Shown here: positions 10,723 through 21,808 of the stretch, in pieces
How positions within the stretch are numbered: position 1 is the first letter of the stretch
Layout: the number at the start of each line of letters is the position of its first letter
From: Bifidobacterium pullorum subsp. saeculare
GTDB lineage: Bacteria > Actinomycetota > Actinomycetes > Actinomycetales > Bifidobacteriaceae
DNA length: 64,000 nucleotides
Assembly (NCBI RefSeq): GCF_016899725.1
Contig: NZ_JACLYU010000004.1
Coordinates: forward strand, 57,215-121,214
Direction: 5' to 3'
Translations under genes and position numbers: made by a program
The notes under the pieces: generated by a model
Databases searched by the model: none
What the model was told of the DNA's origin: nothing
The model's input: the letters and a program-made list of their open reading frames with translations, nothing else

Positions 10723-11819
10723 CCCGTAACACCACCACAACCCATGCCGGCGCCGGGGGAAGGCGCCGGCATCCGCAGCGGCGTGTGCGCCGGCGCACGC
10801 GTCCGCTCGATTCGTTCGCCTCGCTCAAACGCGAGCTGGCGGTCATCATCGTGCTGTCCAGCGCCATCGCGTTCGCGATGTGCTGGTTCCTGCTCAAATA
10901 CGGTTGGAGCGGCTGGATCGCGATGCCGCTGACGCTGGTGGTGGCCCTGGGCATCACCTACTGGTTCTCCCGGGGGCTGACCACGCCGCTGCGCCAGATG
11001 CGCGACGCCTCCGAGGCGATGGCCGAGGGCGACTATTCGGTGCGCGTGGAGGTGGACCCGGGCCGCGCCGACGAGATCGGCCAGCTCGCCCGCGCCTTCA
11101 ACCAGATGGCCGGGGAATTGGAGCACGCCGACCAGATGCGCCGCGACATGGTGGCCAATGTGAGCCATGAGCTGCGCACGCCGGTCTCCGCGCTGCAGGC
11201 GATGGTGGAGAACATGGCCGACGGCGTCACCGATCCGACGCCCGCCAACCTCGAGTCGATCCTGGACCAGACGCAGCATCTGGGCGACCTCATCGCCTTC
11301 CTGCTCGACCTGAGCCGCATGGAGGCCGGTGCCGCCTCGCTGCAGATCGAACGCTTCGACCTCGCCGAGTTCCTGGATGACACGGTCGAGCCGCTGGAGC
11401 TGGCCGACGGCGGCCATGCGCACGACATCCGCCTCGATGTGCCGCGAGAAGTGACGTTGGAGGGAGACCGGGACCGGCTGCGCCAACTGTTCACGAATGT
11501 CATCGCCAACGCGCTCAAGCACTCCCCCGATGGCACCGCCGTGCTCATCGAAGCGCATGAGGACGAGGCGAGGGGCACCATCGTCACCAACGTCGTCAAC
11601 TTCGGCTCGCAGATTGCACCCGAGGACCGTTCCGCCATCTTCCGCCGCTTCGTGCAGGGCAAGCACGGTCCCGGCACCGAGTCCGGCGGCACCGGACTGG
11701 GCCTGTCCATCGCCCGGTGGGCCGCGCAGCTGCACGGGGGCACCGTGCGCGTGGTGGACGACGAGCGCGGCGCCGACTTCGAGATCACGCTGCCCAAGCA
11801 TCACGTCTCCGGGCAGTGA
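10719..11819 (+). CDS. Sensor histidine kinase
   Basis: This 366-aa membrane kinase is the partner of the upstream regulator. Two hydrophobic segments lie at about residues 40-75 with only a short extracytoplasmic loop, so it has no large sensor domain. A HAMP region follows (TTPLRQMRDASEAMAEGDYS). The H-box is VSHELRTPV, the N-box NVIANALKHS and the G-box GGTGLGLSIA. The N-terminal 35 residues are very Arg-rich and encoded across a perfect RNA hairpin. The ATG overlaps the regulator stop, indicating coupled translation. Confidence 0.92.
   Translation: MTRNTTTTHAGAGGRRRHPQRRVRRRTRPLDSFASLKRELAVIIVLSSAIAFAMCWFLLKYGWSGWIAMPLTLVVALGITYWFSRGLTTPLRQMRDASEAMAEGDYSVRVEVDPGRADEIGQLARAFNQMAGELEHADQMRRDMVANVSHELRTPVSALQAMVENMADGVTDPTPANLESILDQTQHLGDLIAFLLDLSRMEAGAASLQIERFDLAEFLDDTVEPLELADGGHAHDIRLDVPREVTLEGDRDRLRQLFTNVIANALKHSPDGTAVLIEAHEDEARGTIVTNVVNFGSQIAPEDRSAIFRRFVQGKHGPGTESGGTGLGLSIARWAAQLHGGTVRVVDDERGADFEITLPKHHVSGQ
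10744..10772 (+). other. Perfect hairpin inside the 5' coding region of the histidine kinase
   Basis: ATGCCGGCGCC and its exact complement flank a 7-nt loop within codons 9-18 of the kinase. It could limit read-through or translation of the kinase relative to the regulator. No U-tract follows, so it is not a classical terminator. Confidence 0.5.
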
Positions 11820-11851
11820 GTCGCGGCGGGCATGGCGCCGCAGGCCACGGC

Positions 11852-14800
11852 TCAACGGTACAGGGTCATGCCTTGGGGCGTGGGGGTGAAGCCGGCCGCG
11901 CGCAATGCCGCCGCATGCGGTTCACGCGCCGTGGCCGGCACGCCGTTGACGTCGGCGATGGAGACGCTGCCAGGGCGCATGCGGCGCAGCGCCTGCGCCA
12001 ACGCCGCGCAGGCCGCCTCCAGGCGCGGATCCGGATGCGCGTCGGCGTCGAACACGGTGAGATGGCGGCCGGTGGCGGAGGCGGCCAGCACGGGCCTGCC
12101 GTCGACGAGCGCGACGATGGCGCCGGCGCGCCGCGACGGTTTGGCCGCGCCCCGGGGCACGGCAGGCCAGGGCATGGCGGCGCCGGCCAGGTCCGCCGGA
12201 TCCAGCGCGTCCAGGGCGACGGCCGGAGACCCGTCCGAGGCAGCCTTGTCCGAGGCGATGCGGCGCAGGGCGTCCACGGTGTCCTTGGCGGCGAACTGCG
12301 CGGCGCCGAAGCCGCGCACGAACATGCCGCGCACCAGTGTGCCGTGCTCCTCCATGCGCCTCAAGGCCGGGTATAGCCCGGCGAATCCGCCGGGCACGCC
12401 CTCCTGCTCGACCAGGGGCTTGGCGATGACGCCGTAGCGGTCGAGCAACGCCTCCACGCGGGCCAGCAGCGCCTCCTCCGGCGTGACGGCGGCCGTCCCG
12501 GCGTCGCGCCCGCCCGGCTCCGTGGAGGCGGCGACAGCCGTCCACAGGCCGCCGGTCGTGGCGGGGGCGGGCAGGGGCATGCGGATGCGGCGGCGCGGCG
12601 TGCGCGCGGGGCCGCGCCGGCGCGGCCCCTCCCCCAGCGCGCGCACCGGCGCGAAGCTGGCGTTGGTGACCAGGCCCCGCCACACCAGGGACCAGAGCGC
12701 TTCCTCGCATTGCCGCGGCGAGAAGCCGCGGGGCAGGATCTCGCCGGTGTCCGGGTCGACGTCGCCGTCGCCTCCGCCGGCCGTCTCCAGGCGGCGGCGC
12801 ACCAGCGCGGCGAGCTGGTCGAAGCGCCAGGCGCCGCCCTGTCCCAAGACGCCGAGGATTGCGTCGGGCAGGGTCGCCGTGCCGGCGGCCGCCTGGCGCG
12901 CCGCCTCGTGCCGGCTGCGGTCGGCGTGGGCGGCCATGGCGCCGAGCAGGGCGGAGTCGGCGGGATGGAAGGCGACGAGTCCCGGCTCGCCCGTCTTGGC
13001 GCCGCCCGAGCCGACCCAGACCACGTCGCCGGAGGCGAGGAGCTCGTCGAGCAGGGCGGGCGCATAGCCGCGCACGCGCGCCGGGAACACGCCATGCTCC
13101 CAGACTGTGGGTGGCAGGGCCACGCCCTCGAGCTGTTCGATGACGCGCAGCAGGCCGTCCGTGCCCTCGTGGCCCCCGGCGCCGCCGGATCCGACGCCCT
13201 GGCGTCGCAGCAGGAACCGCTGGTAGTCGCCGGGGTCCACCGGCCGGATCGCGGCGCGCGCCCGGGCCAGGGAACGGCTGCGGATGCGGCGGAACACGTC
13301 GCGGTGAAGCCATTGGTCCTCCGTGGCGCCGGGCAGGTCGGCGAAGTGGCCGTGCAGGAGGTCACCGCGGGCGGCGAGCTCCTCGAGCGTGCGCACGGTG
13401 ACGGCCGCGTCGAGGCCCAGCTCGCGCATCGCCTGGTCGGCGGTGAACGGGCCGTGGGTTTTCGCGTAGCGGGCGAGGCGGCCGGTCACGTCATCGTCGG
13501 CGAGCGCGTTCCAGAAGGTGCGGCCGGCGAGCTCCCGCTCGACCTCGGCGATGGCGGCGGGGTCGAGCACGCCGGCCATGTCGGCGGTGCCGAGCAGACG
13601 GCCGAGCACCTCGGGGTCGATGGCGAGCAGCTGGGCGTTGCGTTCGGCCTGCGGCACGTCGTACTGGTACATGACCTGGCCGACGTAGCCGAAGAGCAGG
13701 TTCTCGGCCAGGGGCGAGGGAACATCGGTGGCGGCCACGTCGAGGGCCGTGGTCCCGGCGTCGAGGTCGGCCATGAGGCGGCGCAGCGCCTCCAGGTCGT
13801 AGACGTCCTGGAGGCATTCGCGGGCGGTCTCCAGCAGCAGCGGGAAGTTGCGCCAAGTGCGGGCGGCGGCCAGCAACTGGGCGGCGCGCAGGCGCTGCTG
13901 CCACAGGGGCACGCGCCGGCCGGGCTGGACGCGGGGCATGAACAGGGAGCGGGCGGCGCATTCGCGGAAGCGCGCGGCGAAGAGCACGGTCTGCCCGACC
14001 TGGGCCTGGACGTCACGCATGAGGTCGTCGGGGTCGAAGAGGAACAGGTCGCGCAGCGCGGCGTCGGTGGGGATGACGCCGTCGGGCAGGCGGATGACGA
14101 TGCCGTCGTCGGCCGCGTAGGTCTGGCCGTCGAAGCCATAGCGCTGCTTGAGCCGATGGTCGAGGGCCATGGCCCAGGGCTCGTGGACGCGCCGGCCGTA
14201 GGGCGAATGGAGGATGACACGCCAGTCGCCTTCCTCGTCGGGGCAGCGTTCGACCACGAGGCGCCGGTCGGTGGGGATGGCACCGGTGGCGGCGCGTTGT
14301 TCGGCGAGCAGGCCGGCGAGGTTGCCGATGGCGTTGGCGTCGAGGCCGTCGGCGGCCAGGCGTGCGGCGGTGGGCCCGTCGAAGCGCGGGCGGGGCCGGG
14401 CCTGTTCGCCGGCTTCTCCGCCGGCGGCCGGCTTGGGGGCGGCGGGGCGTAGCCCTGCGTCCATGTCGGCGAGGAAGCGGCCGATGGCGCGGCCGAAGCC
14501 GGCGTCGCGGCCGGCGCCGTCCCCATGCCAGAACGGTAGGCGCGCGGTCCGCCCGGGCGCGGGCACGACGACCACGCGGTCGCGGGTGATCTCCTGGATC
14601 TTCCAGGTGGAGGTGCCGAGGGTGATGACGTCGCCGACGCGGGACTCGTACACCATCTCCTCGTCGAGTTCGCCGACGCGCCGCGGTCCCCTGCCGGCAT
14701 CGGATTCGGGCAGGACGACGGTGTACAGGCCGCGGTCGGGGATGGTGCCGCCGCTGGTGACGGCGAGCCGTTGGGCGCCGGGGCGCGCCGCGATGGCGCC

Positions 14801-16549
14801 GGTGGACTCGTTGCGCATCAGCGGCGGACGGAAGGCGGAGAACTCCTCCGCATCGTAGGCGCCGGTGAGCATGCCGATCGTGGCGTCGTAGTCGGCTCGC
14901 GTCAGCGTGGCAAAAGGGGCGGCGCGGCGCACCTCGGCGTACCAGGCGTCGGCGTCGAGGTCCTCCATCGCGGCGGCGGCCACGGTCTGCTGGGCGAGGA
15001 TGTCGAGGGGGTTGCGCGGGATGGCGAGCGGTTCGATGGCGCCGGCGCGCATCGCCTCCACGCTGGCGGCGGCGCCGATGATCTGCTGGCGGGTGAGCGG
15101 GTAGACGAGCGCGTGGGAGACGCCGCCGACATGGTGGTCGGCGCGGCCGACGCGCTGCAGGCCCGAGGCCACGGACAATGGCGGCGCAATCTGGATGACC
15201 AGATCCACCGAACCCATGTCGATGCCGAGCTCGAGGCTGCTCGTGGCGACCACGCAGCGCAGCCGGCCATGCTTGAGCTCCTGTTCGATGCGTGCGCGCC
15301 GGTCCTTGGACACGGAGCCGTGGTGGGCCATCGCGATGACCGCGTCCGGGTCGGCGGACCGGGGGCCGACGAGCATCGTGGTGGAGCCGACGACGGCGTC
15401 GTAGTGGCGCGCGTGCCCTTCGCGCCCCTCCGGAGAGGCGGGCGCCTCGCCGCCCGGTCCCGTGGGCCGGCCGGCGGCCAGGTCGTTGAGCCGTGCGGTG
15501 AGTTTCTCCGCCAGGCCGCGCGAGTTGACGAAGACCAGGGTGGTGTGGTGCGCGAGCACCGCGTCGAGCACGCTGCGTTCGACGACCGGCCAGATCGAGC
15601 CGACGGCGTCGCGCGGCGCCGTCCCCATGCCGTCCATGCCGTCGCCGGCCGCGCCGACGATGGCCGGGTGGCCAGTACCGTCGGCGTCCGACCCCGCCAG
15701 TCCCTTGCGCCGGGCAAGGCGGCGCATCGCGGGGGTGACGCCGGAGATGGGCCGGCCGGCCTCCTCGGCGTCGACGCCGCCGGCCCGCCGGGGCACGTTC
15801 GCGGCGTCGAGGTCGCGCATATCCGCCAACGGTTCGACGATCCTGAGGTCCATGGCGGGGGCGCCGCCCGGGTTCACGACCGTCACCGGACAGCCTCCGG
15901 CGAGGAAGCGCGCGGCCTCGTCGACGGGGCGCACGGTGGCGGACAGGCCGATGCGCTGCGCGTGGCGGCCGGCCAGCGCATCGAGCCGCTCGAGGCTCAA
16001 CGCCAGATGGGCGCCGCGTTTGGAGCCCGCCACCGCATGGACCTCGTCGAGGATGACCGTGTCGACCGTGCGCAGCGTGTCGCGTGCCTTGGAGGTGAGC
16101 ATGAGGTACAGCGACTCCGGCGTGGTGACGAGGATATGCGGCGGGTGCGCGGCGATGTGGCGGCGTTCCTTCGCCGTGGTGTCGCCGGAGCGTATGGCGA
16201 CCTCGATGGCCGGCGCCGCCAGGCCCTGCGCCCGGTAGGCGGCCGCGATGCCGTCCAGCGGCGCCGTGAGGTTCCGCGCGACGTCGACGGCCAGTGCCTT
16301 GAGCGGCGAGACGTACAGCACGCGCACGCCGCGCCTGGCGCGTTCGCGGGCCGGCATGGCCATGAGCCGGTCGATCGCCGCGAGGAAGGCGGCGAGCGTT
16401 TTGCCGGAGCCGGTGGGGGCGATGGCCAGCACGTCCCTGCCGTCGTGGATGGCGTGCCAGGCCTGCTCCTGCACGGCGGTGGGCCGGCCGAAGGCATGGG
16501 CGAACCACGCCTTGGCGGGCGCGGAGAGGAAGCCCAGACTGTCGCACAT
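11852..16549 (-). CDS. lhr: Lhr-type superfamily 2 DNA helicase
   Basis: This 1565-aa ATPase has the length and order of actinobacterial Lhr. The Q-motif region is near the N-terminus, Walker A is APTGSGKT (about residues 44-51), motif II is ILDEVHAV, motif III is LSATVRP, and motif VI includes QRVGRADHHVGG. The Lhr core domains and a long C-terminal region fill the rest, with a low-complexity insert after motif III. Lhr is a 3'-5' helicase linked to the DNA-damage response in mycobacteria. The ATG at 16549 is directly preceded by a TACAAT box and an SOS-like palindrome. It is convergent with the histidine kinase gene. Confidence 0.92.
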   Translation of the reverse strand: MCDSLGFLSAPAKAWFAHAFGRPTAVQEQAWHAIHDGRDVLAIAPTGSGKTLAAFLAAIDRLMAMPARERARRGVRVLYVSPLKALAVDVARNLTAPLDGIAAAYRAQGLAAPAIEVAIRSGDTTAKERRHIAAHPPHILVTTPESLYLMLTSKARDTLRTVDTVILDEVHAVAGSKRGAHLALSLERLDALAGRHAQRIGLSATVRPVDEAARFLAGGCPVTVVNPGGAPAMDLRIVEPLADMRDLDAANVPRRAGGVDAEEAGRPISGVTPAMRRLARRKGLAGSDADGTGHPAIVGAAGDGMDGMGTAPRDAVGSIWPVVERSVLDAVLAHHTTLVFVNSRGLAEKLTARLNDLAAGRPTGPGGEAPASPEGREGHARHYDAVVGSTTMLVGPRSADPDAVIAMAHHGSVSKDRRARIEQELKHGRLRCVVATSSLELGIDMGSVDLVIQIAPPLSVASGLQRVGRADHHVGGVSHALVYPLTRQQIIGAAASVEAMRAGAIEPLAIPRNPLDILAQQTVAAAAMEDLDADAWYAEVRRAAPFATLTRADYDATIGMLTGAYDAEEFSAFRPPLMRNESTGAIAARPGAQRLAVTSGGTIPDRGLYTVVLPESDAGRGPRRVGELDEEMVYESRVGDVITLGTSTWKIQEITRDRVVVVPAPGRTARLPFWHGDGAGRDAGFGRAIGRFLADMDAGLRPAAPKPAAGGEAGEQARPRPRFDGPTAARLAADGLDANAIGNLAGLLAEQRAATGAIPTDRRLVVERCPDEEGDWRVILHSPYGRRVHEPWAMALDHRLKQRYGFDGQTYAADDGIVIRLPDGVIPTDAALRDLFLFDPDDLMRDVQAQVGQTVLFAARFRECAARSLFMPRVQPGRRVPLWQQRLRAAQLLAAARTWRNFPLLLETARECLQDVYDLEALRRLMADLDAGTTALDVAATDVPSPLAENLLFGYVGQVMYQYDVPQAERNAQLLAIDPEVLGRLLGTADMAGVLDPAAIAEVERELAGRTFWNALADDDVTGRLARYAKTHGPFTADQAMRELGLDAAVTVRTLEELAARGDLLHGHFADLPGATEDQWLHRDVFRRIRSRSLARARAAIRPVDPGDYQRFLLRRQGVGSGGAGGHEGTDGLLRVIEQLEGVALPPTVWEHGVFPARVRGYAPALLDELLASGDVVWVGSGGAKTGEPGLVAFHPADSALLGAMAAHADRSRHEAARQAAAGTATLPDAILGVLGQGGAWRFDQLAALVRRRLETAGGGDGDVDPDTGEILPRGFSPRQCEEALWSLVWRGLVTNASFAPVRALGEGPRRRGPARTPRRRIRMPLPAPATTGGLWTAVAASTEPGGRDAGTAAVTPEEALLARVEALLDRYGVIAKPLVEQEGVPGGFAGLYPALRRMEEHGTLVRGMFVRGFGAAQFAAKDTVDALRRIASDKAASDGSPAVALDALDPADLAGAAMPWPAVPRGAAKPSRRAGAIVALVDGRPVLAASATGRHLTVFDADAHPDPRLEAACAALAQALRRMRPGSVSIADVNGVPATAREPHAAALRAAGFTPTPQGMTLYR

Positions 16550-16557
16550 ATGTTCGA
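16542..16557 (-). promoter_or_regulatory. SOS-box-like palindrome over the lhr start codon
   Basis: On the minus strand TCGAACATATGTGCGA differs at one position from the actinobacterial LexA consensus TCGAACNNNNGTTCGA. It spans the lhr ATG and touches the -10 box, so bound repressor would block initiation. LexA control of lhr is inference. Confidence 0.55.
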
Positions 16558-16562
16558 TTGTA
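16557..16562 (-). promoter_or_regulatory. -10 box of lhr (leaderless)
   Basis: TACAAT on the minus strand is followed by 7 nt and then the lhr ATG, the spacing of a leaderless transcript. Confidence 0.6.
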
Positions 16563-16609
16563 GCCGGCGTGCACCTCGGCTGGCGCGGGTGGACGGCGCG
16601 GCCCCGCGG

Positions 16610-17872
16610 TTATGGACGCGCGGCCAGCGCGTCGCCGCGGAGGCGGCGCAGCCGCTCGTGCATCACGGTCATGAGGGCCAGGATCGCGAGCAGGTAACCG
16701 GGGAACAGGCGGATGGACACGTATTGTGCGAGCAGGCCGAACAGCGGCGGCATGACCAGCGTGCCCACATAGGCACAGGCCATCTGCACGCCGACGATCG
16801 CCTGCGACTTGTCCTCGCCGAAGTAGGCCGGCGTCGCGTGGATCACGCAGGGGTAGATGGGGGCGCAACCCAGGCCGATGAGCATAAGGCCGCCGATGAG
16901 GTCCAGATGCGCCGGCAGCGGCAGCACCAGCGTCACGATGCCGGCGAGGATCAGGGCCTGGCCGATGCGGATCATCGTGGCGTCGTCGAAGCGCATGGTC
17001 ATGAATCCGGAGAGGAACCTGCCGGCGGTCACGCCGATGAGGAACAGGGCGGCCCAACTGGCGGCGACCGTGTTCCCGATGCCGCGGCCCATGGCCATGT
17101 AGCTGCTGGACCAGAGCATGGCCGTCTGTTCGAGCGCGCAGTAGCAGAAGAACATCACGAGGATCTCCTTGGCGCCGCGAATCGCAAGCACGCCGCGGAT
17201 GCCAAGTGGCTTGCGCCCGGCCTCCGGCCCGTCGGCCTGCGGGCCGGCCTCGCGGTCGCCGGCCTGCGGGCCGGCCTCGCGGTCGCCGGCCTGCGGGCCG
17301 GCCTCGCGGTCGCCGGCCTGCACCCGGCGCCGCTTCCACAGGGGCAGCGAAAGGATCAGCAGGCAGGTGAGCGCGGCCTGGATGCCGGCCACGCACCGGT
17401 ACCCCCAATGCCAGCCGTGGCCGCCGGAAAGCGCGTAGCCCATGATGTACGGGCCGAGCGAGGCGCCCAGGCCCCACATGCAGTGCAGCCAGCTCATATG
17501 CCGACTCTCGTAGTGGACGGCCACGTAATTGTTGAGCGCCGCGTCCACACCGCCCGCGCCAAGACCGTACGGGATGGCCAGCAGCACGAGGACCGGGAAG
17601 CCCGGGGCGAAGGAGAATCCGGCGAGCGCCAGCGCGGTCATCGCCACGGACACGGCGGTGACCCGCCCGGCGCCGAAGCGCAACGTCATCCGGTCGCTCA
17701 GCAGCGCGGAGACGATGGTGCCCGCGGAGATCACCATGGAGATGCCGGCCTGCCAGGAGACCGGCACGTCGAACTCGCGGGTCATCACCGGCCATGCGGC
17801 GCCCAGCAGGGCGTCGGGCAGGCCGAGGCTGACGAAGGCGAGGTAGATCACGGCGAGCAGCAGGTTGGCCAT
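16610..17872 (-). CDS. MFS transporter
   Basis: This 420-aa major facilitator has twelve predicted membrane segments in two halves. The first half starts NLLLAVIYLAFVSLGLPDALLGAAWPV and contains IPYGLGAGGVDAALNNY. The central cytoplasmic loop (about residues 186-220) holds three exact copies of GDREAGPQA, encoded by a 27-bp tandem repeat. The substrate cannot be assigned; the first half resembles sugar-type MFS proteins common in bifidobacteria. The ATG at 17872 has AAGGAG about 10 nt upstream. The 60-bp gap to lhr holds nothing evident. Confidence 0.88.
   Translation of the reverse strand: MANLLLAVIYLAFVSLGLPDALLGAAWPVMTREFDVPVSWQAGISMVISAGTIVSALLSDRMTLRFGAGRVTAVSVAMTALALAGFSFAPGFPVLVLLAIPYGLGAGGVDAALNNYVAVHYESRHMSWLHCMWGLGASLGPYIMGYALSGGHGWHWGYRCVAGIQAALTCLLILSLPLWKRRRVQAGDREAGPQAGDREAGPQAGDREAGPQADGPEAGRKPLGIRGVLAIRGAKEILVMFFCYCALEQTAMLWSSSYMAMGRGIGNTVAASWAALFLIGVTAGRFLSGFMTMRFDDATMIRIGQALILAGIVTLVLPLPAHLDLIGGLMLIGLGCAPIYPCVIHATPAYFGEDKSQAIVGVQMACAYVGTLVMPPLFGLLAQYVSIRLFPGYLLAILALMTVMHERLRRLRGDALAARP
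17234..17314. repeat. 27-bp tandem repeat, three exact copies, inside the MFS gene
   Basis: Three identical 27-nt units are followed by a partial fourth to about 17321. They encode GDREAGPQA in the loop between the two halves of the transporter. The unit length keeps the reading frame, so copy-number slippage would change only loop length. Confidence 0.9.
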
Positions 17873-18000
17873 GGGCGCACGCTCCTTGTGCGGGACTCAC
17901 GTCGGCGTTGTCGGACGCCATCATTACAACACGGATGACCGACCGAACGGTAGGCGACGTGTTCCGGACTGTCCCGGCGCCCCTGGCGGGGCGCGGACGG

Positions 18001-20241
18001 TCAGGTGTCGATCTTGGAGCGGTCGAAGTCGTCGGCGTTGTCCACGATGAACGCCTTGCGCGGCGGCACGTCGTCGCCCATGAGCAGGTCGAAGATGCCG
18101 GCGGCTTGTTCGGCGTCCTCCATGCGGATGCGGCGCAGCATGCGCGTGCGCGGGTTCATGGTGGTGTCCGCCAGCTGGTCGGCGTCCATCTCGCCCAGGC
18201 CCTTGTAACGCTGGATGTCGTCGGCGTAGCCGATGCCCTGCGCGTCGAGCTCGGCGAGACGGTCGGCCAGCTCGTCGTCGGAGTACGTGTACAGGTACTG
18301 GCCCTTGCGCGGGCCCGTCAGGGCGATGCGGTGCAGGGGCGGCACGGCCGCGTACACGTAGCCGTGTTCGATGAGCGGCCGCATGTACCGGTAGAACAGG
18401 GTGAGCAGCAGGATGCGGATATGCGCGCCGTCCACGTCGGCATCGGTCATCATGATGATCTTGTGGTAGCGCGACTGTTCGATGTCGAAGCTCGCGCCGC
18501 TGCCGGCGCCGACCACCTGGATGATGGCCGCGCATTCCTTGTTGCCGAGCATCTGCGTGATCGAGGCCTTCTGCACGTTGAGGATCTTGCCGCGGATCGG
18601 CAGCAGCGCCTGGAAGCCGGCGTTGCGCGCGGCCTTGGCGGTGCCCAGGGCGGAGTCGCCCTCGACGATGAACAGCTCGGCCACGTCGTCGTTGCCCGGC
18701 TGGCAGTCGGAGAGCTTGGCGGGCATGGAGGCGGATTCGAGCGCGTTCTTGCGGCGCGTGACCTCCTTGGCCTTGCGCGACTGGATGCGGGCGTGCATCT
18801 CGCCGACGATCTTCTCCAGCACGCGGCCGGACTGCTCCTTGTAGCCGCGCTTGGCGCCGGAGATCATCTCGCCGAACTGCCGGTCGGCCATCTTGGTGAC
18901 GATCGGCTTGACCTGCGCGGTGCCGAGCACATCCTTGGTCTGCCCCTGGAACTGCGGCTCGGCGATGCGCACGGTGACCACGGCCACCAGTCCGGCCATG
19001 ATGTCGTCGCGCTCGATGCGCGTGCCCGCGTCCTTGAGGTTGACCTTGAGCTTGCGGGCGTTGGCTTCGACGGCCTTGCGCACCTGCCGGGTGACCGCGT
19101 TCATAAGTCCGTCGACGTGCATGCCGCCGCCCGGCGTCTCGATGATGTTGACGAAGCTGCGCATCACCGTGTCATAGCCGTTGACCCAGCGCAGGGCGAT
19201 GTCGACGCCGCAGGTGCGTGTGACGTTGCGGGCGTGCAGCTCGCCGTTCTCGCCGACGGCCTGCGTCTCCTCCTCGTAGGTGGCCTCGCCCTGGATGCGC
19301 CAGATGTCGCAGATGGGCTCGCCGTGGGAGAGGTAGTCGACGAAGTCCTTGACGCCGCCGGTGTGGCGGAAGGTGGCGACGCGGGGATGTTCCGGCTGTT
19401 CGCCGAAGGCGCCGTCGGCCACCACGGAGCCTTCGTCCACGGCGGAGTCGGATTCGACCGCCGTCTCCTGCGCGCCCTGCGGGACAGCCTCCGCGGTCCC
19501 GTCCGCGGGCGCGGAGTCCACGTTCTCGTCGACGACGGTGATCTTCAGCCCCGGCACGAGGAAGCTGGTCTGGCGCACGCGGTCCACGAGCTGCTCGTAG
19601 GAGAAGCGGGCGGTCTGGTTGAAGATCTCCGGGTCGAGCCAGTAGCGCACGCGGGTGCCGGTGCGTCTGGCCGGCACCGTGCCGATGACCTCGAGCTCGG
19701 TGGGCCGGTTCTTGCGGGTGCGCTTGAACGGGTGGTCCGGCGAGCGCAGCGGCGTGCCGTCCTCCGCCGTCCCGTCCTGGTAGACGCCGGGATGGCCCTG
19801 ATGGAAGGCCATGTGGTAGGTCTTGCCGCCGCGGTCGACCTCCACGTCGAGGCGCGCGCTCAGCGCGTTGACGACGGAGGAGCCGACGCCGTGCAGGCCG
19901 CCGACCGCGTTGTACGAGGAGTTGCCGAACTTGGCGCCGGCGTGCAGTTTGGTCATGACGACCTCGACGCCGGTGAGCTTGGTCTTCGGCTCGACGTCCA
20001 CCGGGATGCCGCGGCCGTTGTCGGCCACGGTGATGGAGCCGTCCGTGTGCAGGGTGACGACGATGTCGTCGCAGAACCCGGCCAGCGCCTCGTCCACCGC
20101 GTTATCGATGATCTCCCACAGGCAGTGCATAAGGCCCTGGGAGTCGGTGGTGCCGATGTACATGCCGGGGCGCTTGCGCACCGCGTCAAGTCCTTCGAGG
20201 ACGGCGAGGTCCTTCGCGCCGTAGTGTTCGGCTGTCGCCAT
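18001..20241 (-). CDS. parE: Type IIA DNA topoisomerase subunit B (topoisomerase IV ParE / GyrB-like)
   Basis: This 746-aa protein is the ATPase/TOPRIM subunit of a type II topoisomerase. The GHKL ATPase shows VRKRPGMYIG, EIIDNAVDEALAG, DNGRGIPVD and GLHGVGSSVVNALS. The TOPRIM domain shows VEGDSALGTAK and the DAD motif in MMTDADVDGAHIRILLLT. An acidic insert of about 60 residues sits before the transducer domain (around 19400-19530). I chose the ATG at 20241 (MATAEHYGAK), preceded by AGGACGAT, over a longer reading frame. Location beside sigA rather than dnaN-recF suggests ParE, but ParE and GyrB are hard to separate by sequence alone. Confidence 0.85.
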   Translation of the reverse strand: MATAEHYGAKDLAVLEGLDAVRKRPGMYIGTTDSQGLMHCLWEIIDNAVDEALAGFCDDIVVTLHTDGSITVADNGRGIPVDVEPKTKLTGVEVVMTKLHAGAKFGNSSYNAVGGLHGVGSSVVNALSARLDVEVDRGGKTYHMAFHQGHPGVYQDGTAEDGTPLRSPDHPFKRTRKNRPTELEVIGTVPARRTGTRVRYWLDPEIFNQTARFSYEQLVDRVRQTSFLVPGLKITVVDENVDSAPADGTAEAVPQGAQETAVESDSAVDEGSVVADGAFGEQPEHPRVATFRHTGGVKDFVDYLSHGEPICDIWRIQGEATYEEETQAVGENGELHARNVTRTCGVDIALRWVNGYDTVMRSFVNIIETPGGGMHVDGLMNAVTRQVRKAVEANARKLKVNLKDAGTRIERDDIMAGLVAVVTVRIAEPQFQGQTKDVLGTAQVKPIVTKMADRQFGEMISGAKRGYKEQSGRVLEKIVGEMHARIQSRKAKEVTRRKNALESASMPAKLSDCQPGNDDVAELFIVEGDSALGTAKAARNAGFQALLPIRGKILNVQKASITQMLGNKECAAIIQVVGAGSGASFDIEQSRYHKIIMMTDADVDGAHIRILLLTLFYRYMRPLIEHGYVYAAVPPLHRIALTGPRKGQYLYTYSDDELADRLAELDAQGIGYADDIQRYKGLGEMDADQLADTTMNPRTRMLRRIRMEDAEQAAGIFDLLMGDDVPPRKAFIVDNADDFDRSKIDT

Positions 20242-20303
20242 ATCGTCCTGTCTGTCGTGGGTGGGTTGTCCGGTGGCGCGGCCGCCGCGCGGCCGCGGCC
20301 CGG

Positions 20304-21737
<1,434 letters not shown>

Positions 21738-21808
21738 ACTGTTCCTCCTCGGGTTCCTGCCGTCCGCGCCGACTGCCGGACAGGCGCACTGCGGGCAGGG
21801 GCACATCG

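Noticed and set aside
14013..17924. Open frame of about 1300 codons overlapping lhr and the MFS gene
   Set aside because: It is an alternative frame of two real genes, with Arg/Pro-rich composition and no domain pattern.
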